A stretch of 27,911 bases of DNA from Candidatus Eiseniibacteriota bacterium. GTDB taxonomy: Bacteria > Eisenbacteria > RBG-16-71-46. Positions 13,601 through 20,942 of the stretch are shown piece after piece. A program made the position numbers and the translations under genes. The notes beneath the pieces are model-generated. The model did not search any database, had not been told where the DNA came from, and saw nothing but the letters and a program-made list of their open reading frames with translations. Position 1 is the first letter of the stretch. Each line of letters starts with the position of its first letter. The stretch spans positions 1 to 27,911 of the forward strand of contig CAIXRL010000585.1 in the NCBI GenBank assembly GCA_903921835.1, in the 5' to 3' direction.

Positions 13601-15400
13601 TCCGCGGGACCCTTTGCGCAGGTGACCAGGGTGCCGACGGATCGCACGTCCTGCTTCACCGACCGCGGACTCGCGCCACTGACGCGTTTCTACTACAAGG
13701 TCAGCGCGGTGGACTCCTCGGGCAACGAGTCGGCGCTCTCGCCGGTCGCGGTCGTCAGCACCAATCCGCCGTCGCACGCGATCTTCCCGGTGCCCATGGG
13801 GCGCAACACCCCGTCGTCGGTTGCGCTCGAGCAGATTTGGTCCAACTCCCAGATGGACATCATCGCCGGCTCGGACCAGCTCTACGTGTTTCACGCCGAC
13901 GGCACCGCGCCGGTGCAGGCGAGTGGCTCGTCCAGCGAGTCGCTCGGCCAGTTCTCTGATCGTGGCTCGTACTTCGCGGCCGGCCCATCCGCGGCGATCC
14001 TCGACCCCGCGCAGGGCTGGTCGATCATTGGCGCGTCGTGGGACTCGGCGGGCGTCTACGTGTTCGACAAGAACGGCGGCGTCCGCCCGGGCTGGCCCCT
14101 GGAGACCAACGCCGCGATATTTTCCTCGGTCGCGTGCGGCGATCTCGACGGCGACGGCAAGATGGAGCTCGTCTTCGGTTCCAACGGCACGAACTTCTAC
14201 GCCATGCACGCCGATGGCACCGAGTTGATCGACGGCGACGCGAACCCGGCCACGAAGGGCGTCTTCGCCGTCCTGGGCGCATCCTTCAACTATGGCTCGC
14301 CCGCGCTCGCCGATATCGACGGCGACGGCAGACCCGAGATCATCTACGGCAGCTACGACGGCAAGCTCTACGCCTGGAAAGCCAACGGCACGCTCGTTCC
14401 CGGTTTCCCGTACCACGCCGGCACCTCCATCACGTCCTCGCCTGCAGTGGGCTTTCTCGACGGACCGGGAGACACGACTCCGGAGATCGTGTTCACCAAC
14501 TCGTCCGCCCAGCTTTTCGTGATCGAGCCCAACGGGCAGAACCGACCCGGCTGGCCTGTGTGGATTCACACCACCGGCAATAGCAAGACGCCGTCACCCG
14601 CGCTCGCAGATATGAACAACGACGGCCGTCTCGACGTTGTGTTCCAGTCCACCGACGGTTGCGTCTACTTCTACGGTGGCGACGGCAATCTGCTTCCGGG
14701 CACCAGCGGAATGCGCTACAGCACGCTGACAACCGGCGCATCGGAGAGCAGCCCGGTCGTCGCGGATCTGAACGGCGACGGCTTCAACGACGTGCTGTGC
14801 GGCGGTGAGACCGGGCTGCTGACGGCGTTCTCGGGCCTCGACGGTGCGGTGCTGCCCGGCTTTCCGATCCAACTCCCGGGTGAGGTGCGCGGCGCGCCGG
14901 CGGTGGCCGATATCGACCACGACGGCAAGACCGAGATCGTGCTGGCCGGCTGGGACAGGAACCTCTACGTCTGGGACTACGACTTCCCCTTCCAGCCGAG
15001 CGGGGCCGCACCCTGGCCGCAGTTCCATCACGACGCGCGCCGCACGGGCTTCTCGGGCGCGCCGCTGTACGTCGGCGGCGTGGACGACGGGCCGCTCGCC
15101 GGCGGCGCGGTGGCCCGCCTCGAGTTCGCGACGCCGGCCCCCAATCCGGCGCACGGCAGCACGCGAATGTCGTTCGGAATCCCCGCGGCCCAGCGGGGCC
15201 AAACCTACGAGCTGGCCATCTACGACCTCGGCGGGCGGCGCGTGTGTTTGGTGGACGGTGGCATTGCGCCGCCGGGTCGGTTCTCGCTGCAGTGGGACCT
15301 GCACGATGCGTCGCGCAGGCCTGTGGGTGGCGGCGTCTACTTCGCCCGCTTCACCGTGGGCGGCCAGACGTTGACGCGCAAGCTCGTCGTGCTGGACTAG
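10679..15400 (+). CDS. Secreted C25 (gingipain-like) cysteine peptidase, multidomain
   Basis: 1573 residues. A type I signal peptide runs to about residue 22 (ASVANA, then AVTIDR). Residues 60-240 resemble a propeptide. The C25 domain spans about 240-610; the catalytic pair is H479 in LIVGHGYRN and C514 in YAINCTTSA, spaced as in gingipains, after LLGGDTDVIPVR. Two related domains follow, with GDGSASLDAGETVDL and GNGRPETGETVNY. A fibronectin type III domain (about 940-1030) is next, then five FG-GAP/VCBS-like repeats (DLDGDGKMELVFG, DIDGDGRPEIIYG, DMNNDGRLDVVF, DLNGDGFNDVL, DIDHDGKTEIVL; about 1150-1440), likely a calcium-binding propeller. The last 90 residues (PAPNPAHGSTRMSFGIP, YDLGGRRV, GGGVYFARF) form a FlgD-Ig/type-IX-sorting-like domain. 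Start choice: GGGAG lies just upstream of 10679. The stop TAG is the first triplet of repeat copy D. It probably acts outside the cell or on its surface. Confidence 0.88.
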   Translation: MRLRPIALLAVVLFGLASVANAAVTIDRTFGYDNGRVHVVQRAGYAHVDLPGAAIETRPGRPELPWMSERVDLPPGMRVSAVEVTGIETRTIATGARLAPALVQVPGLGAEERSKPDPLYFSGATLQPEQVVSLGMQGGLRGRSVAWLRVAPTQWDARTGAVTLVTKVAVRLTLDTDPTPPLHRERIVSEWEDRDGLPSGVPSRALGDLLASASPRTRGRAAPFRATQLPSVLGSPVEYVIVTNEAMAPVFQQFADWKTQTGVPAVVRTVSFIQQQYPSAADDAERIRLFLRDAYTRWGTRWVLLGGDTDVIPVRLGATTFYDGEQIATDLYYSCLDGNWNANGDSLYGQGTYPGDNADLMPEVYVGRAPVNTVSQAQTFVNKTLQYERTPLGDYENRWTLCAEVLFPHPWTVGTTPSEDGADIAEQMLPLTDQLPVNVARLYKNYTDPKWRAGVLPESRVAVLDSLSAGCGLALIVGHGYRNVMEVGDGSLTNADVGALTNGNRLFNLYAINCTTSAIDFPCIGEAFLLNPSGGAVTNIGSTRYDFASTVQLYQYEYFRLFVEDSVSAVGELNARQKLPFIPYSNYDSVDRWTQMAMLLLGDPELRMWRGAPRTLVVTAPASIALSDTQFTVHVVAVGSPVANARVTAYRGGNDFSSVTTNASGDATVPFRPDSLGSFSLVVTAFNARPSQATVTITPVSSAALSDGAVAVVDNGSNGTQGDGSASLDAGETVDLLVPLKNEGGSTATGVTATLTTTDPLVAVVTPVVGYSAIGSGALVAPASPASGFRISLPYTVADQREVPFFVVITDGSGHSWRDRFQLVVHAPELRSYSHGETETVGNGNGRPETGETVNYTIALENIGTGIAHGVTLKLRSYDGLSSVTDSISSLGDIAPGATATGDAVQFQPLSALAKLTAIVSNSYGVLSTQTLDLSYPSTPVVLRAIGQATGVALTWPPVAGADLFGYNIYRASASAGPFAQVTRVPTDRTSCFTDRGLAPLTRFYYKVSAVDSSGNESALSPVAVVSTNPPSHAIFPVPMGRNTPSSVALEQIWSNSQMDIIAGSDQLYVFHADGTAPVQASGSSSESLGQFSDRGSYFAAGPSAAILDPAQGWSIIGASWDSAGVYVFDKNGGVRPGWPLETNAAIFSSVACGDLDGDGKMELVFGSNGTNFYAMHADGTELIDGDANPATKGVFAVLGASFNYGSPALADIDGDGRPEIIYGSYDGKLYAWKANGTLVPGFPYHAGTSITSSPAVGFLDGPGDTTPEIVFTNSSAQLFVIEPNGQNRPGWPVWIHTTGNSKTPSPALADMNNDGRLDVVFQSTDGCVYFYGGDGNLLPGTSGMRYSTLTTGASESSPVVADLNGDGFNDVLCGGETGLLTAFSGLDGAVLPGFPIQLPGEVRGAPAVADIDHDGKTEIVLAGWDRNLYVWDYDFPFQPSGAAPWPQFHHDARRTGFSGAPLYVGGVDDGPLAGGAVARLEFATPAPNPAHGSTRMSFGIPAAQRGQTYELAIYDLGGRRVCLVDGGIAPPGRFSLQWDLHDASRRPVGGGVYFARFTVGGQTLTRKLVVLD

Positions 15401-15579
15401 CCCGCATTATTCATGAACCGCGAGCCGAGAGTGCGAGATGTGTGTCAGCCGCAAGAAGATCGGCCGGCCGCGCCGCAGCCGTGTTGTCCACACGATGAGG
15501 GCAGCGGCCGGTCGAGCTTCGCAGCGGATGACGCGCAGATCGCACTCGCAGGCGGCGGGCTCATGAATACTCCGGGCTA
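15398..15579 (-). repeat. Palindromic intergenic repeat, copy D (intact)
   Basis: 182 bp, starting TAGCCCGCATTATTCATGAA and ending CTCATGAATACTCCGGGCTA. Its reverse complement matches copy E (17333-17514) along the full 182 bp with about 13 differences by eye count. The two arms also pair with each other, so the element is one long imperfect palindrome. The opening TAG is the stop codon of the C25 protease gene. The 209 bases from here to the gltX start contain nothing else that I recognise. Confidence 0.85.
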
Positions 15580-15788
15580 GAGTCTCGGCGCGAGGTGCAG
15601 CGTTCATTCGGCCGGTGCTTGTGGCTCCGGGCTGCGTCGCTCCTGATCGAAGCGTCACCTGCAGTCGCTCTGGTTTCGCGCGTTGCCCGGGCTCGCGATC
15701 TCTCGGCCGAACGGCTGCGGCACCGCTGGGATCAGCCACCCGTGTGACCGCCGCGCCCTTTCCTTCGCCCCCCGAGGTCCGTTCAACG

Positions 15789-17252
15789 ATGAGCGTCCGT
15801 GTTCGTTTCGCCCCGAGCCCGACGGGGTTCCTGCACGTCGGTGGCGCCCGCACGGCGCTATACAACTACCTGTTCGCGCGTGCGAACAGCGGCACGTTCG
15901 TGCTTCGCATCGAGGACACGGATGCCGCACGCTCGACCGATGAGTCGGTGGGCGCGATCCTCGATGGCCTGCGCTGGCTCGGGCTCACGTGGGACGAAGG
16001 GCCCGGCGTGGGGGGGGCGTATGGACCGTACTTCCAGAGCGCGCGCCACACGTCGTACGACCGCTCTGTCGCCCTGCTGCTTGCCTCCGGTCACGCGTAT
16101 CGCTGCTGGTGCGCCCCGGATGAACTCGCCGCGCGCCGTGCGGAGCAACTCGAGCAGGGCGGCGAGCCGCGTTACGACGGCCGCTGTCGCGCGCTCCCGT
16201 CCGTCGAGCACGAGCGCCGGCTCGCTTCGGGGGCGCCGTACGTCGTGCGCTTCATGCTGCCGGAAGCGGGCGAGGTCGCCTGGGACGACGTCGTGCGCGG
16301 GCGCGTGGCGTTCCAGAGCGAAGTGCTCGACGATTTCGTGCTCGTGCGCTCGGACGGCCTGCCGACCTACAATTTTGCGTGCGTGGTGGACGACATCGAG
16401 ATGGCGATCACGCATGTCATCCGCGGCGACGACCACATTTCGAACACGCCGCGCCAGTTGCTGCTCTATCGGGCGCTCGGAGCGGGGCCGCCGGTGTTCG
16501 CGCACGCCTCGATGATTCTCGGACCCGACGGCAAGCGGTTGTCCAAGCGTCACGGCGCGACGTCGGTCGAGGCGTTCGGGGACCTTGGCATCGTTCCCGA
16601 GGGCATGGTGAACTTCCTCGCGCTGCTCGGCTGGGCGTTCGACGGCCAGCAGGAACTGTTCGCGCTCGCGGAACTCGAGCGGGTCTTCCGGCTCGAGCGC
16701 GTGAATCCGAACCCGGCCGTGTTCAACACCGAGAAGCTCGAATGGGTGAACGCTCAGCACCTCAAGATGCTGGACGCGGGGGAGCGGCGGCGGCGCCTGG
16801 AGGCGTTCCTCGCCAGGCGGGGCGTCGACCTTTCGACGCGACCGCAGCAGTGGCGCGAGACGTTCGTGCGCGCGCTCGGCGATCGGTTGCGCACGCTCGC
16901 CGACGCGGAGAGCTACGGCGCGTTCGCCCTGCACGAGGCTCTGCGTATGGAGGACGATGCATGGGCCGATCTTTCGCAGCGGGACGAGGCGGGGCCGCGC
17001 CTGCGCTCGCTCGCGTCGCGGCTGGCCGCGGACAATGAGTGGTCGCTTGCGAGCCTCGAGACCGGGACGCGCGAGCTTGCGGCTGAACTGGGCGTCAAGG
17101 CCGGTGAACTCATCGCCATGGCGCGTGTGGCGCTCACCGGCCGCAAGGTGGCGCCGGGGATTTTCGACGTCATGTGGTTGCTCGGCCGCGACCTGGCCGT
17201 GGCGCGGCTGTTGGCTGCGGCCGAGCGCTGGGACGGCCGGCCGGAAGACTGA
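15789..17252 (+). CDS. gltX: Glutamyl-tRNA synthetase
   Basis: 487 residues, normal for a bacterial GluRS. It charges tRNA-Glu (and perhaps tRNA-Gln) with glutamate. The class I signatures are clear: HIGH region FAPSPTGFLHVGGA (residues 7-20) and KMSKS-type KRLSKRHG (249-256). RIEDTD, the PTYNFACVVDD motif and VIRGDDHISNTPRQ are typical of GluRS. C106, C108 and C133 (YRCWC and YDGRC) correspond to three of the four zinc ligands of the E. coli enzyme; the fourth (His in E. coli) is absent. The start at 15789 gives the standard N-terminus; a GAGG lies 11 bases upstream, a long spacing. The gene is bracketed by inverted repeat copies D and E. Confidence 0.95.
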   Translation: MSVRVRFAPSPTGFLHVGGARTALYNYLFARANSGTFVLRIEDTDAARSTDESVGAILDGLRWLGLTWDEGPGVGGAYGPYFQSARHTSYDRSVALLLASGHAYRCWCAPDELAARRAEQLEQGGEPRYDGRCRALPSVEHERRLASGAPYVVRFMLPEAGEVAWDDVVRGRVAFQSEVLDDFVLVRSDGLPTYNFACVVDDIEMAITHVIRGDDHISNTPRQLLLYRALGAGPPVFAHASMILGPDGKRLSKRHGATSVEAFGDLGIVPEGMVNFLALLGWAFDGQQELFALAELERVFRLERVNPNPAVFNTEKLEWVNAQHLKMLDAGERRRRLEAFLARRGVDLSTRPQQWRETFVRALGDRLRTLADAESYGAFALHEALRMEDDAWADLSQRDEAGPRLRSLASRLAADNEWSLASLETGTRELAAELGVKAGELIAMARVALTGRKVAPGIFDVMWLLGRDLAVARLLAAAERWDGRPED

Positions 17253-17332
17253 AGACGCCGCAGGGTGCCCGTCGTTTGCGGAGCCGCCCGAGGCCCGGTC
17301 GCCCGGTCGTGTGCGGACCGTGTTCCGCGGGC

Positions 17333-17514
17333 TAGCCCGGTGTATTCATGAGCCCGCGGCCTGCGAGCGCGATCTGCACCTCATCCGCTGCCAAGCTCGA
17401 CCGGCCGCTGTCCTCATCGTGTGGACGACACGGCTGCGGCGCGGCCGGCCGAGCTTCTTGCGGCTGACGCACATCTCGCACTCTCGGCTCGCGGTTCATG
17501 AATACACCGGGCTA
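17333..17514 (+). repeat. Palindromic intergenic repeat, copy E (intact, reference)
   Basis: 182 bp with perfect 19-base terminal inverted repeats, TAGCCCGGTGTATTCATGA and its complement. The whole element folds as an imperfect palindrome: internal arms AAGCTCGACCGGCCG and the complement of AAGCTCGGCCGGCCG also pair. It begins 80 bases after the gltX stop and ends at the promoter of the next operon. The ends fit an insertion flanked by TA dinucleotides, an inference from the terminal TA on each side. Confidence 0.85.
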
Positions 17515-17542
17515 GACGCTGATCGAGGACGACGCCTATACT
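17513..17542 (+). promoter_or_regulatory. Predicted promoter of the acetyltransferase-deacetylase operon
   Basis: TAGACG (17513-17518) and TATACT (17537-17542) are separated by 18 bases. The minus-10 matches five of six consensus bases, the minus-35 four of six. The first two bases of the minus-35 are the last two bases of repeat copy E, so the element edge contributes to the promoter. Transcription would start near 17549, and GGGGGA at 17565-17570 could serve as ribosome binding site for the TTG at 17580. Confidence 0.45.
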
Positions 17543-17579
17543 GCCCGCTCATCCGCATCGACTCGGGGGACTCCAGGGA

Positions 17580-18089
17580 TTGGAATCGCAGACGACTACC
17601 TTGCCGCTGAAGCAACTCGTCTTTCGCGCGGAGTTGCGAAGCCCGCTGCCGGAGCGGAAGTTGAGCCTCGGCGCCTTCCACTTCTGCCCGTCCGCGACGT
17701 CCGCCCTGCCCCTGTCGAGCGCGCTGCTGAGCCGCTTCGGCGTCCCCGGGACCCTGAAGATGTTCGGGCGCCTGCTCACCCCGAGCCGCGAGTTCATCTG
17801 CGTCGCCGCGGGAGGGCGGCTGGCCACGTACGCGGTCGTCAACGTGGGATTCTGCCGCCGCTACGCGGTCGAGCCCGGTGCCATCTTGTTGTGTAACGGG
17901 TGGACGGATCCGCAGTACCGTGGCAGGGGCCTCATGGAGGGGATGCTGGCGCGCGCGATCAACCACCTGATCGCGCGCGGCTCGAGGATTTTCTACATGG
18001 ATACGCGCGAGAACAACACGGCCATGCGCATCGTAATCGAACGCTTCGGGTTCGGACCGCCGGTGAGCACGATCGAGCCGTATGACTGA
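17580..18089 (+). CDS. GNAT-fold acetyltransferase
   Basis: 169 residues from a TTG start, with GGGGGA nine bases upstream. The acetyl-CoA-binding motif A is visible near residues 108-125: TDPQYRGRGLMEGMLARAI, with the Q/R-x-x-G-x-G core YRGRG. It is followed by YMDTRENNTAMRIVIERFGF, the motif B helix and strand of GNAT proteins, where the enzyme recognises an ageing side chain or sugar amine. The substrate is unknown. The gene overlaps the deacetylase gene by eight bases, so the two are almost surely cotranscribed; a role in acyl decoration of a surface polymer is inferred from that context. No ATG occurs near the N-terminus. Confidence 0.78.
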   Translation: MESQTTTLPLKQLVFRAELRSPLPERKLSLGAFHFCPSATSALPLSSALLSRFGVPGTLKMFGRLLTPSREFICVAAGGRLATYAVVNVGFCRRYAVEPGAILLCNGWTDPQYRGRGLMEGMLARAINHLIARGSRIFYMDTRENNTAMRIVIERFGFGPPVSTIEPYD

Positions 18090-19563
18090 GCCGCCCGCAA
18101 TCTCGATCCGATTCGCCCCGGAGGCCGATGCCGTCGTGCGGCGGCGAATGGATTACGCGTTCCGGGTGTTCTGCGCGACGTACGGTTTCCGCGCCGTCCC
18201 CGAAGGCGGCGACGCGCGCCTGTGCTACGGCGTGCCCGCGGAGACGCCGCACGACGTGGCGCTCGGCGCGGGTTACCGGGCGCGTGCGCACACCGCAGCG
18301 GCGGACGCCCCGCGGATCGCGAGGTCTGGCGTGTCGGCGTTCGGGGGCCTCGAGCCGGTGGCGTACCCGATGTTCCACCCGGCTGCCGGCGACTCCCCGG
18401 ACTGGCTCGGCGACGCGTTCGAGTGGCTGTCCGCGGCGCACGAGCAATCGGTCCGCGAGCGCGACGGCATTGGCCGGATCCCGGCCCGATGCACGCTGCC
18501 CGGCGCCTTCGGCCTCGACCCGTGCGTTCCGTACGCGGGCCTGGCTTTCCGCGGGCTCAACGAACGCCTCGCGGCCGCGACGGGCGACGGCTGGCCGCGG
18601 TCGCCGTCGTCGCCGTTCGGTGGCGGCGAGCGAGCGCTGGTGATCGCGTGCACGCACGACGTCGACTACATCCCGGCCGGGGCCCTAGACGCGTGCGGGC
18701 GCGTGCTCAAGAACATCGCCATCGCGCTCGCCCATCACCGGGATCCCGGGTGCGCGCTGGGCATCGCCGCGCGCGCGGCCGCGGGAGCCCTCCGGGGACG
18801 GATGCCGTTCGACCACCTGCTCCGCATGGTCCGGCGCGAGCGCGAACTCGGCATTGGCAGCACCTGCACGGTCCTCTGCCGGCAGGCGCACCGTCGCGAC
18901 GCGAACTATCGACCGGACCAGCCTCCCGTGCGGCGGCTGCTCGGGAGGCTCGCGCGCGAGGGCGTCGAGCTCGGGGTCCACGGCAGCTACGAGAGCCTGC
19001 GGATCCGGGACGGGCTTGCCGGGGAATACGATGCCCTCGCGCAGCTGACCGGCGTTCGCCCCGCCGGGGGACGCCAGCACTGGCTGCGCTTCAGCGGGAC
19101 GGGGCTGTTCGAGGAACTGTGCCGCAGCGGAGCCCTCTACGATTGCACCGTCGGATTCAGCGAGCACGCCGGCTACCGCACGGGTGCCAGCTTTCCCTAC
19201 CCGCCGTACGACTTCGCGGCGGAGCGGGCATTTCCGATCATCGAGTTCCCGCTCGTGATGATGGACGTCGCCCTCTACGCCGCAACCCGCGACTCCGGTG
19301 GTGCGGAGCGGACCTGCGAACGCGTGTTGCGCTGGGGACGCGGGACCAGCTGGGGCGGCATGAGCCTGCTGTGGCACGACACGGTGCTCTCGGGACTTCA
19401 GATCCCGCCCGCCTTTGCCGAGCTGTTCTGGCGACTGAAGCAGCCATCCGATCGCTGGGTCGGGTGCGCCGAGCTGGCCGGGCGGGTGCGGCCGCGTTTC
19501 GCGGCGGCAGGCCTGGACCTTCCGCCGCCGGGTCCGGCGGCATCCGCGGGAGCTGCGGGTTGA
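18082..19563 (+). CDS. Polysaccharide deacetylase family protein
   Basis: 493 residues. The first 180 residues are not confidently recognised (contains DWLGDAFEWLSAAHEQ and DPCVPYAGLAFRGLNERL). From about residue 190 it has the NodB-type metal-dependent deacetylase fold: ALVIACTHDVDYI supplies the paired Asp positions and His, STCTVLC is strand 2, and ELGVHGSYESL carries the second His motif in a form lacking the usual second His. HWLRFSG and the FPIIEFPLVMMDVALY strand follow, then LLWHDTVLSG, a conserved C-terminal His. Members remove N- or O-acetyl groups from polysaccharides or peptidoglycan. No signal peptide is visible, so a cytoplasmic substrate or another export route is possible. ATG at 18082 overlaps the previous gene by eight bases, and the stop overlaps the next TTG start as TTGA. 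Confidence 0.78.
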   Translation: MTEPPAISIRFAPEADAVVRRRMDYAFRVFCATYGFRAVPEGGDARLCYGVPAETPHDVALGAGYRARAHTAAADAPRIARSGVSAFGGLEPVAYPMFHPAAGDSPDWLGDAFEWLSAAHEQSVRERDGIGRIPARCTLPGAFGLDPCVPYAGLAFRGLNERLAAATGDGWPRSPSSPFGGGERALVIACTHDVDYIPAGALDACGRVLKNIAIALAHHRDPGCALGIAARAAAGALRGRMPFDHLLRMVRRERELGIGSTCTVLCRQAHRRDANYRPDQPPVRRLLGRLAREGVELGVHGSYESLRIRDGLAGEYDALAQLTGVRPAGGRQHWLRFSGTGLFEELCRSGALYDCTVGFSEHAGYRTGASFPYPPYDFAAERAFPIIEFPLVMMDVALYAATRDSGGAERTCERVLRWGRGTSWGGMSLLWHDTVLSGLQIPPAFAELFWRLKQPSDRWVGCAELAGRVRPRFAAAGLDLPPPGPAASAGAAG

Positions 19564-20585
19564 CCCGCGAACCGGAGGTCCGGCCCCTGGAGCGCGCCCG
19601 GCGGCCGGAGTGGGACGCGTTCGTCGCCGAGGTGCCGACGGGAACGATCTTCCACACGGCATGGTGGCATGACGCGTGGAACGCGGGTGCGGACGTGCTC
19701 GTCCGCTGCGATGCGCAGGGAAGGATCGTCTCGGGGATGCCGTGCCCGGTCCGGCGCTTCGTTGGCGTGAAGGCGCTGCGGCGGCCGCCGCTGACGCCCG
19801 CGAACGCGCCGCTCGTCCGCCCCACGGGCGAGGGTTCCGAGACCACGCAGAGGAGCCGGACGCGCCGGGAGACGACCGCGCTGCTGTGCGCGCTCCCCGC
19901 GCTCGGTCTGTACGACATCGCTTTCCATGCGCACGCTCCGGATCCGCTCCCGTACCTGGCCAACGGCTTCGCGATCGACAACAGTCTCACGTACGTCATT
20001 CCGGCCGGAGCACCCGACGCGTGGCGCGCGAAGCTGACGACTGCCCGGCGCGGCGCGCTCAAGAAGGCGCACGCGGAGGCCGCCGCCGGCGGCGTGCGGG
20101 TCGAGGCGGACGTGGCGATGGAGGACGTGGCGCCGCTGTTCGTCGCGACGGCCCGGGTCAAGGGCTACGGCATGAGCGGCTATGCCGGGCAGCTGCCTCA
20201 CTGGTGGCGCCAGGTGCGCTCGCGGCAGGCCGGCTGCCTCTACGCGATGACGAACGAACGCGACGAGCGGATCGGAGTGACAGCGCTCGTGTGGGATCAC
20301 CACACCGCGTACTACCTGGGCGGCGGCATGAAGCAGGAGTTGCGCGACGCGAGCAGGCTGAACAGCCTGCTGTTCGAGCGCATGATCTCCGATGCGCACG
20401 CGCGAGGGCTCGACTTCGACTTCGAGGGCTCGCGGATTCCCGGCGTCGAGCGGTTCTTCCGCGAGTGGGGCGGAGAGCTCCGGCTGACCTACCGCGCCCT
20501 CAAGATTCCCTCGCCGCTCATCTACGCGGCGTGGGTGACGCAGCGCTACTTCGAGCGCAACCGCTCGAAGATCCGCGGGCTGTAA
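19560..20585 (+). CDS. FemAB-like GNAT transferase
   Basis: 341 residues from TTG at 19560, overlapping the deacetylase stop codon (TTGA). The sequence has FemAB/BioF2-like features: FHTAWWHDAWNA near residue 31, LPALGLYDIAFHAHAPDPLPYLANGF, the helix RGALKKAHAEA, the loop MSGYAGQLPHWWRQVRSRQAG, the YYLGGGM-KQELRDASRLNSLLFERMI acceptor region, and FDFEGSRIPGVERFFREWGGEL close to the end. FemAB proteins add amino acids from aminoacyl-tRNA to peptidoglycan, but relatives in exopolysaccharide loci are thought to acylate or aminoacylate other surface polymers. With its deacetylase and GNAT neighbours the latter is more likely. No other in-frame ATG or GTG with a ribosome binding site is near the 5' end. 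Confidence 0.8.
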   Translation: MTREPEVRPLERARRPEWDAFVAEVPTGTIFHTAWWHDAWNAGADVLVRCDAQGRIVSGMPCPVRRFVGVKALRRPPLTPANAPLVRPTGEGSETTQRSRTRRETTALLCALPALGLYDIAFHAHAPDPLPYLANGFAIDNSLTYVIPAGAPDAWRAKLTTARRGALKKAHAEAAAGGVRVEADVAMEDVAPLFVATARVKGYGMSGYAGQLPHWWRQVRSRQAGCLYAMTNERDERIGVTALVWDHHTAYYLGGGMKQELRDASRLNSLLFERMISDAHARGLDFDFEGSRIPGVERFFREWGGELRLTYRALKIPSPLIYAAWVTQRYFERNRSKIRGL

Positions 20586-20702
20586 CGCCGCGTCTCCCCG
20601 GATCCGGTCCCGCCTCGCCCGCCGATCCTGCGGCGGTCACCTGCAGCGGTGACGCCCCGCATGGCCCGCAGGGCCGCCACGGCCGCCACGGCCGTGGGCC
20701 AC

Positions 20703-20731
20703 TTGCGCCGAGGCGGCGGAGACGGTAGATT
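20703..20731 (+). promoter_or_regulatory. Weak promoter candidate for tRNA-Gln
   Basis: TTGCGC (20703-20708) and TAGATT (20726-20731) are separated by 17 bases, with the tRNA starting 12 bases further on. Matches to consensus are three and four of six, so the call rests mainly on position. Confidence 0.3.
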
Positions 20732-20743
20732 CCCTCACCTTAC

Positions 20744-20817
20744 TGCCCGGTAGTGTAACGGCAGCACGACAGGTTCTGGCCCTGTTAGTCGAGGTTCGAA
20801 TCCTTGCCGGGCAGCCA
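20744..20817 (+). tRNA. tRNA-Gln, anticodon CTG
   Basis: 74 bases including an encoded CCA. The acceptor stem TGCCCGG pairs with CCGGGCA, and the U1-A72 pair is typical of bacterial tRNA-Gln. The anticodon stem is ACAGG/CCTGT around the loop TTCTGGC, giving anticodon CTG. The T arm GAGGTTCGAATCCTT has a standard GTTCGAATC loop. The D arm contains AGTGTAACGGCAG. A terminator-like hairpin follows. Confidence 0.95.
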
Positions 20818-20826
20818 GCTTTCGCC

Positions 20827-20851
20827 ACCGGTGGCCTCGCGCCACCGGTTT
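20827..20851 (+). terminator. Terminator-like hairpin after tRNA-Gln
   Basis: A perfect 9-bp stem ACCGGTGGC/GCCACCGGT with loop CTCGC, followed by only three Ts. The strong stem and its position ten bases after the tRNA suggest a factor-independent terminator; the T tract is short. Confidence 0.55.
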
Positions 20852-20942
20852 GCATGTGGAGTCCGCGACGGTCGATGTGACGCGTTCGGGGCGGCCCGGT
20901 TGCCGCCCGCTTCGCGCTCGCAGCGCGGTCGGGAGGCCATGG

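Noticed and set aside
3865..17514. Palindromic repeats as a CRISPR array
   Set aside because: Copies are 160-200 bp, kilobases apart and separated by genes. There are no short regular repeats with spacers and no cas genes.
20889..20908. Hairpin GGGCGGC/GCCGCCC between the two tRNAs
   Set aside because: A 7-bp stem with loop CCGGTT and no T tract. Stems of this kind are common in GC-rich DNA, so it is not called a terminator.
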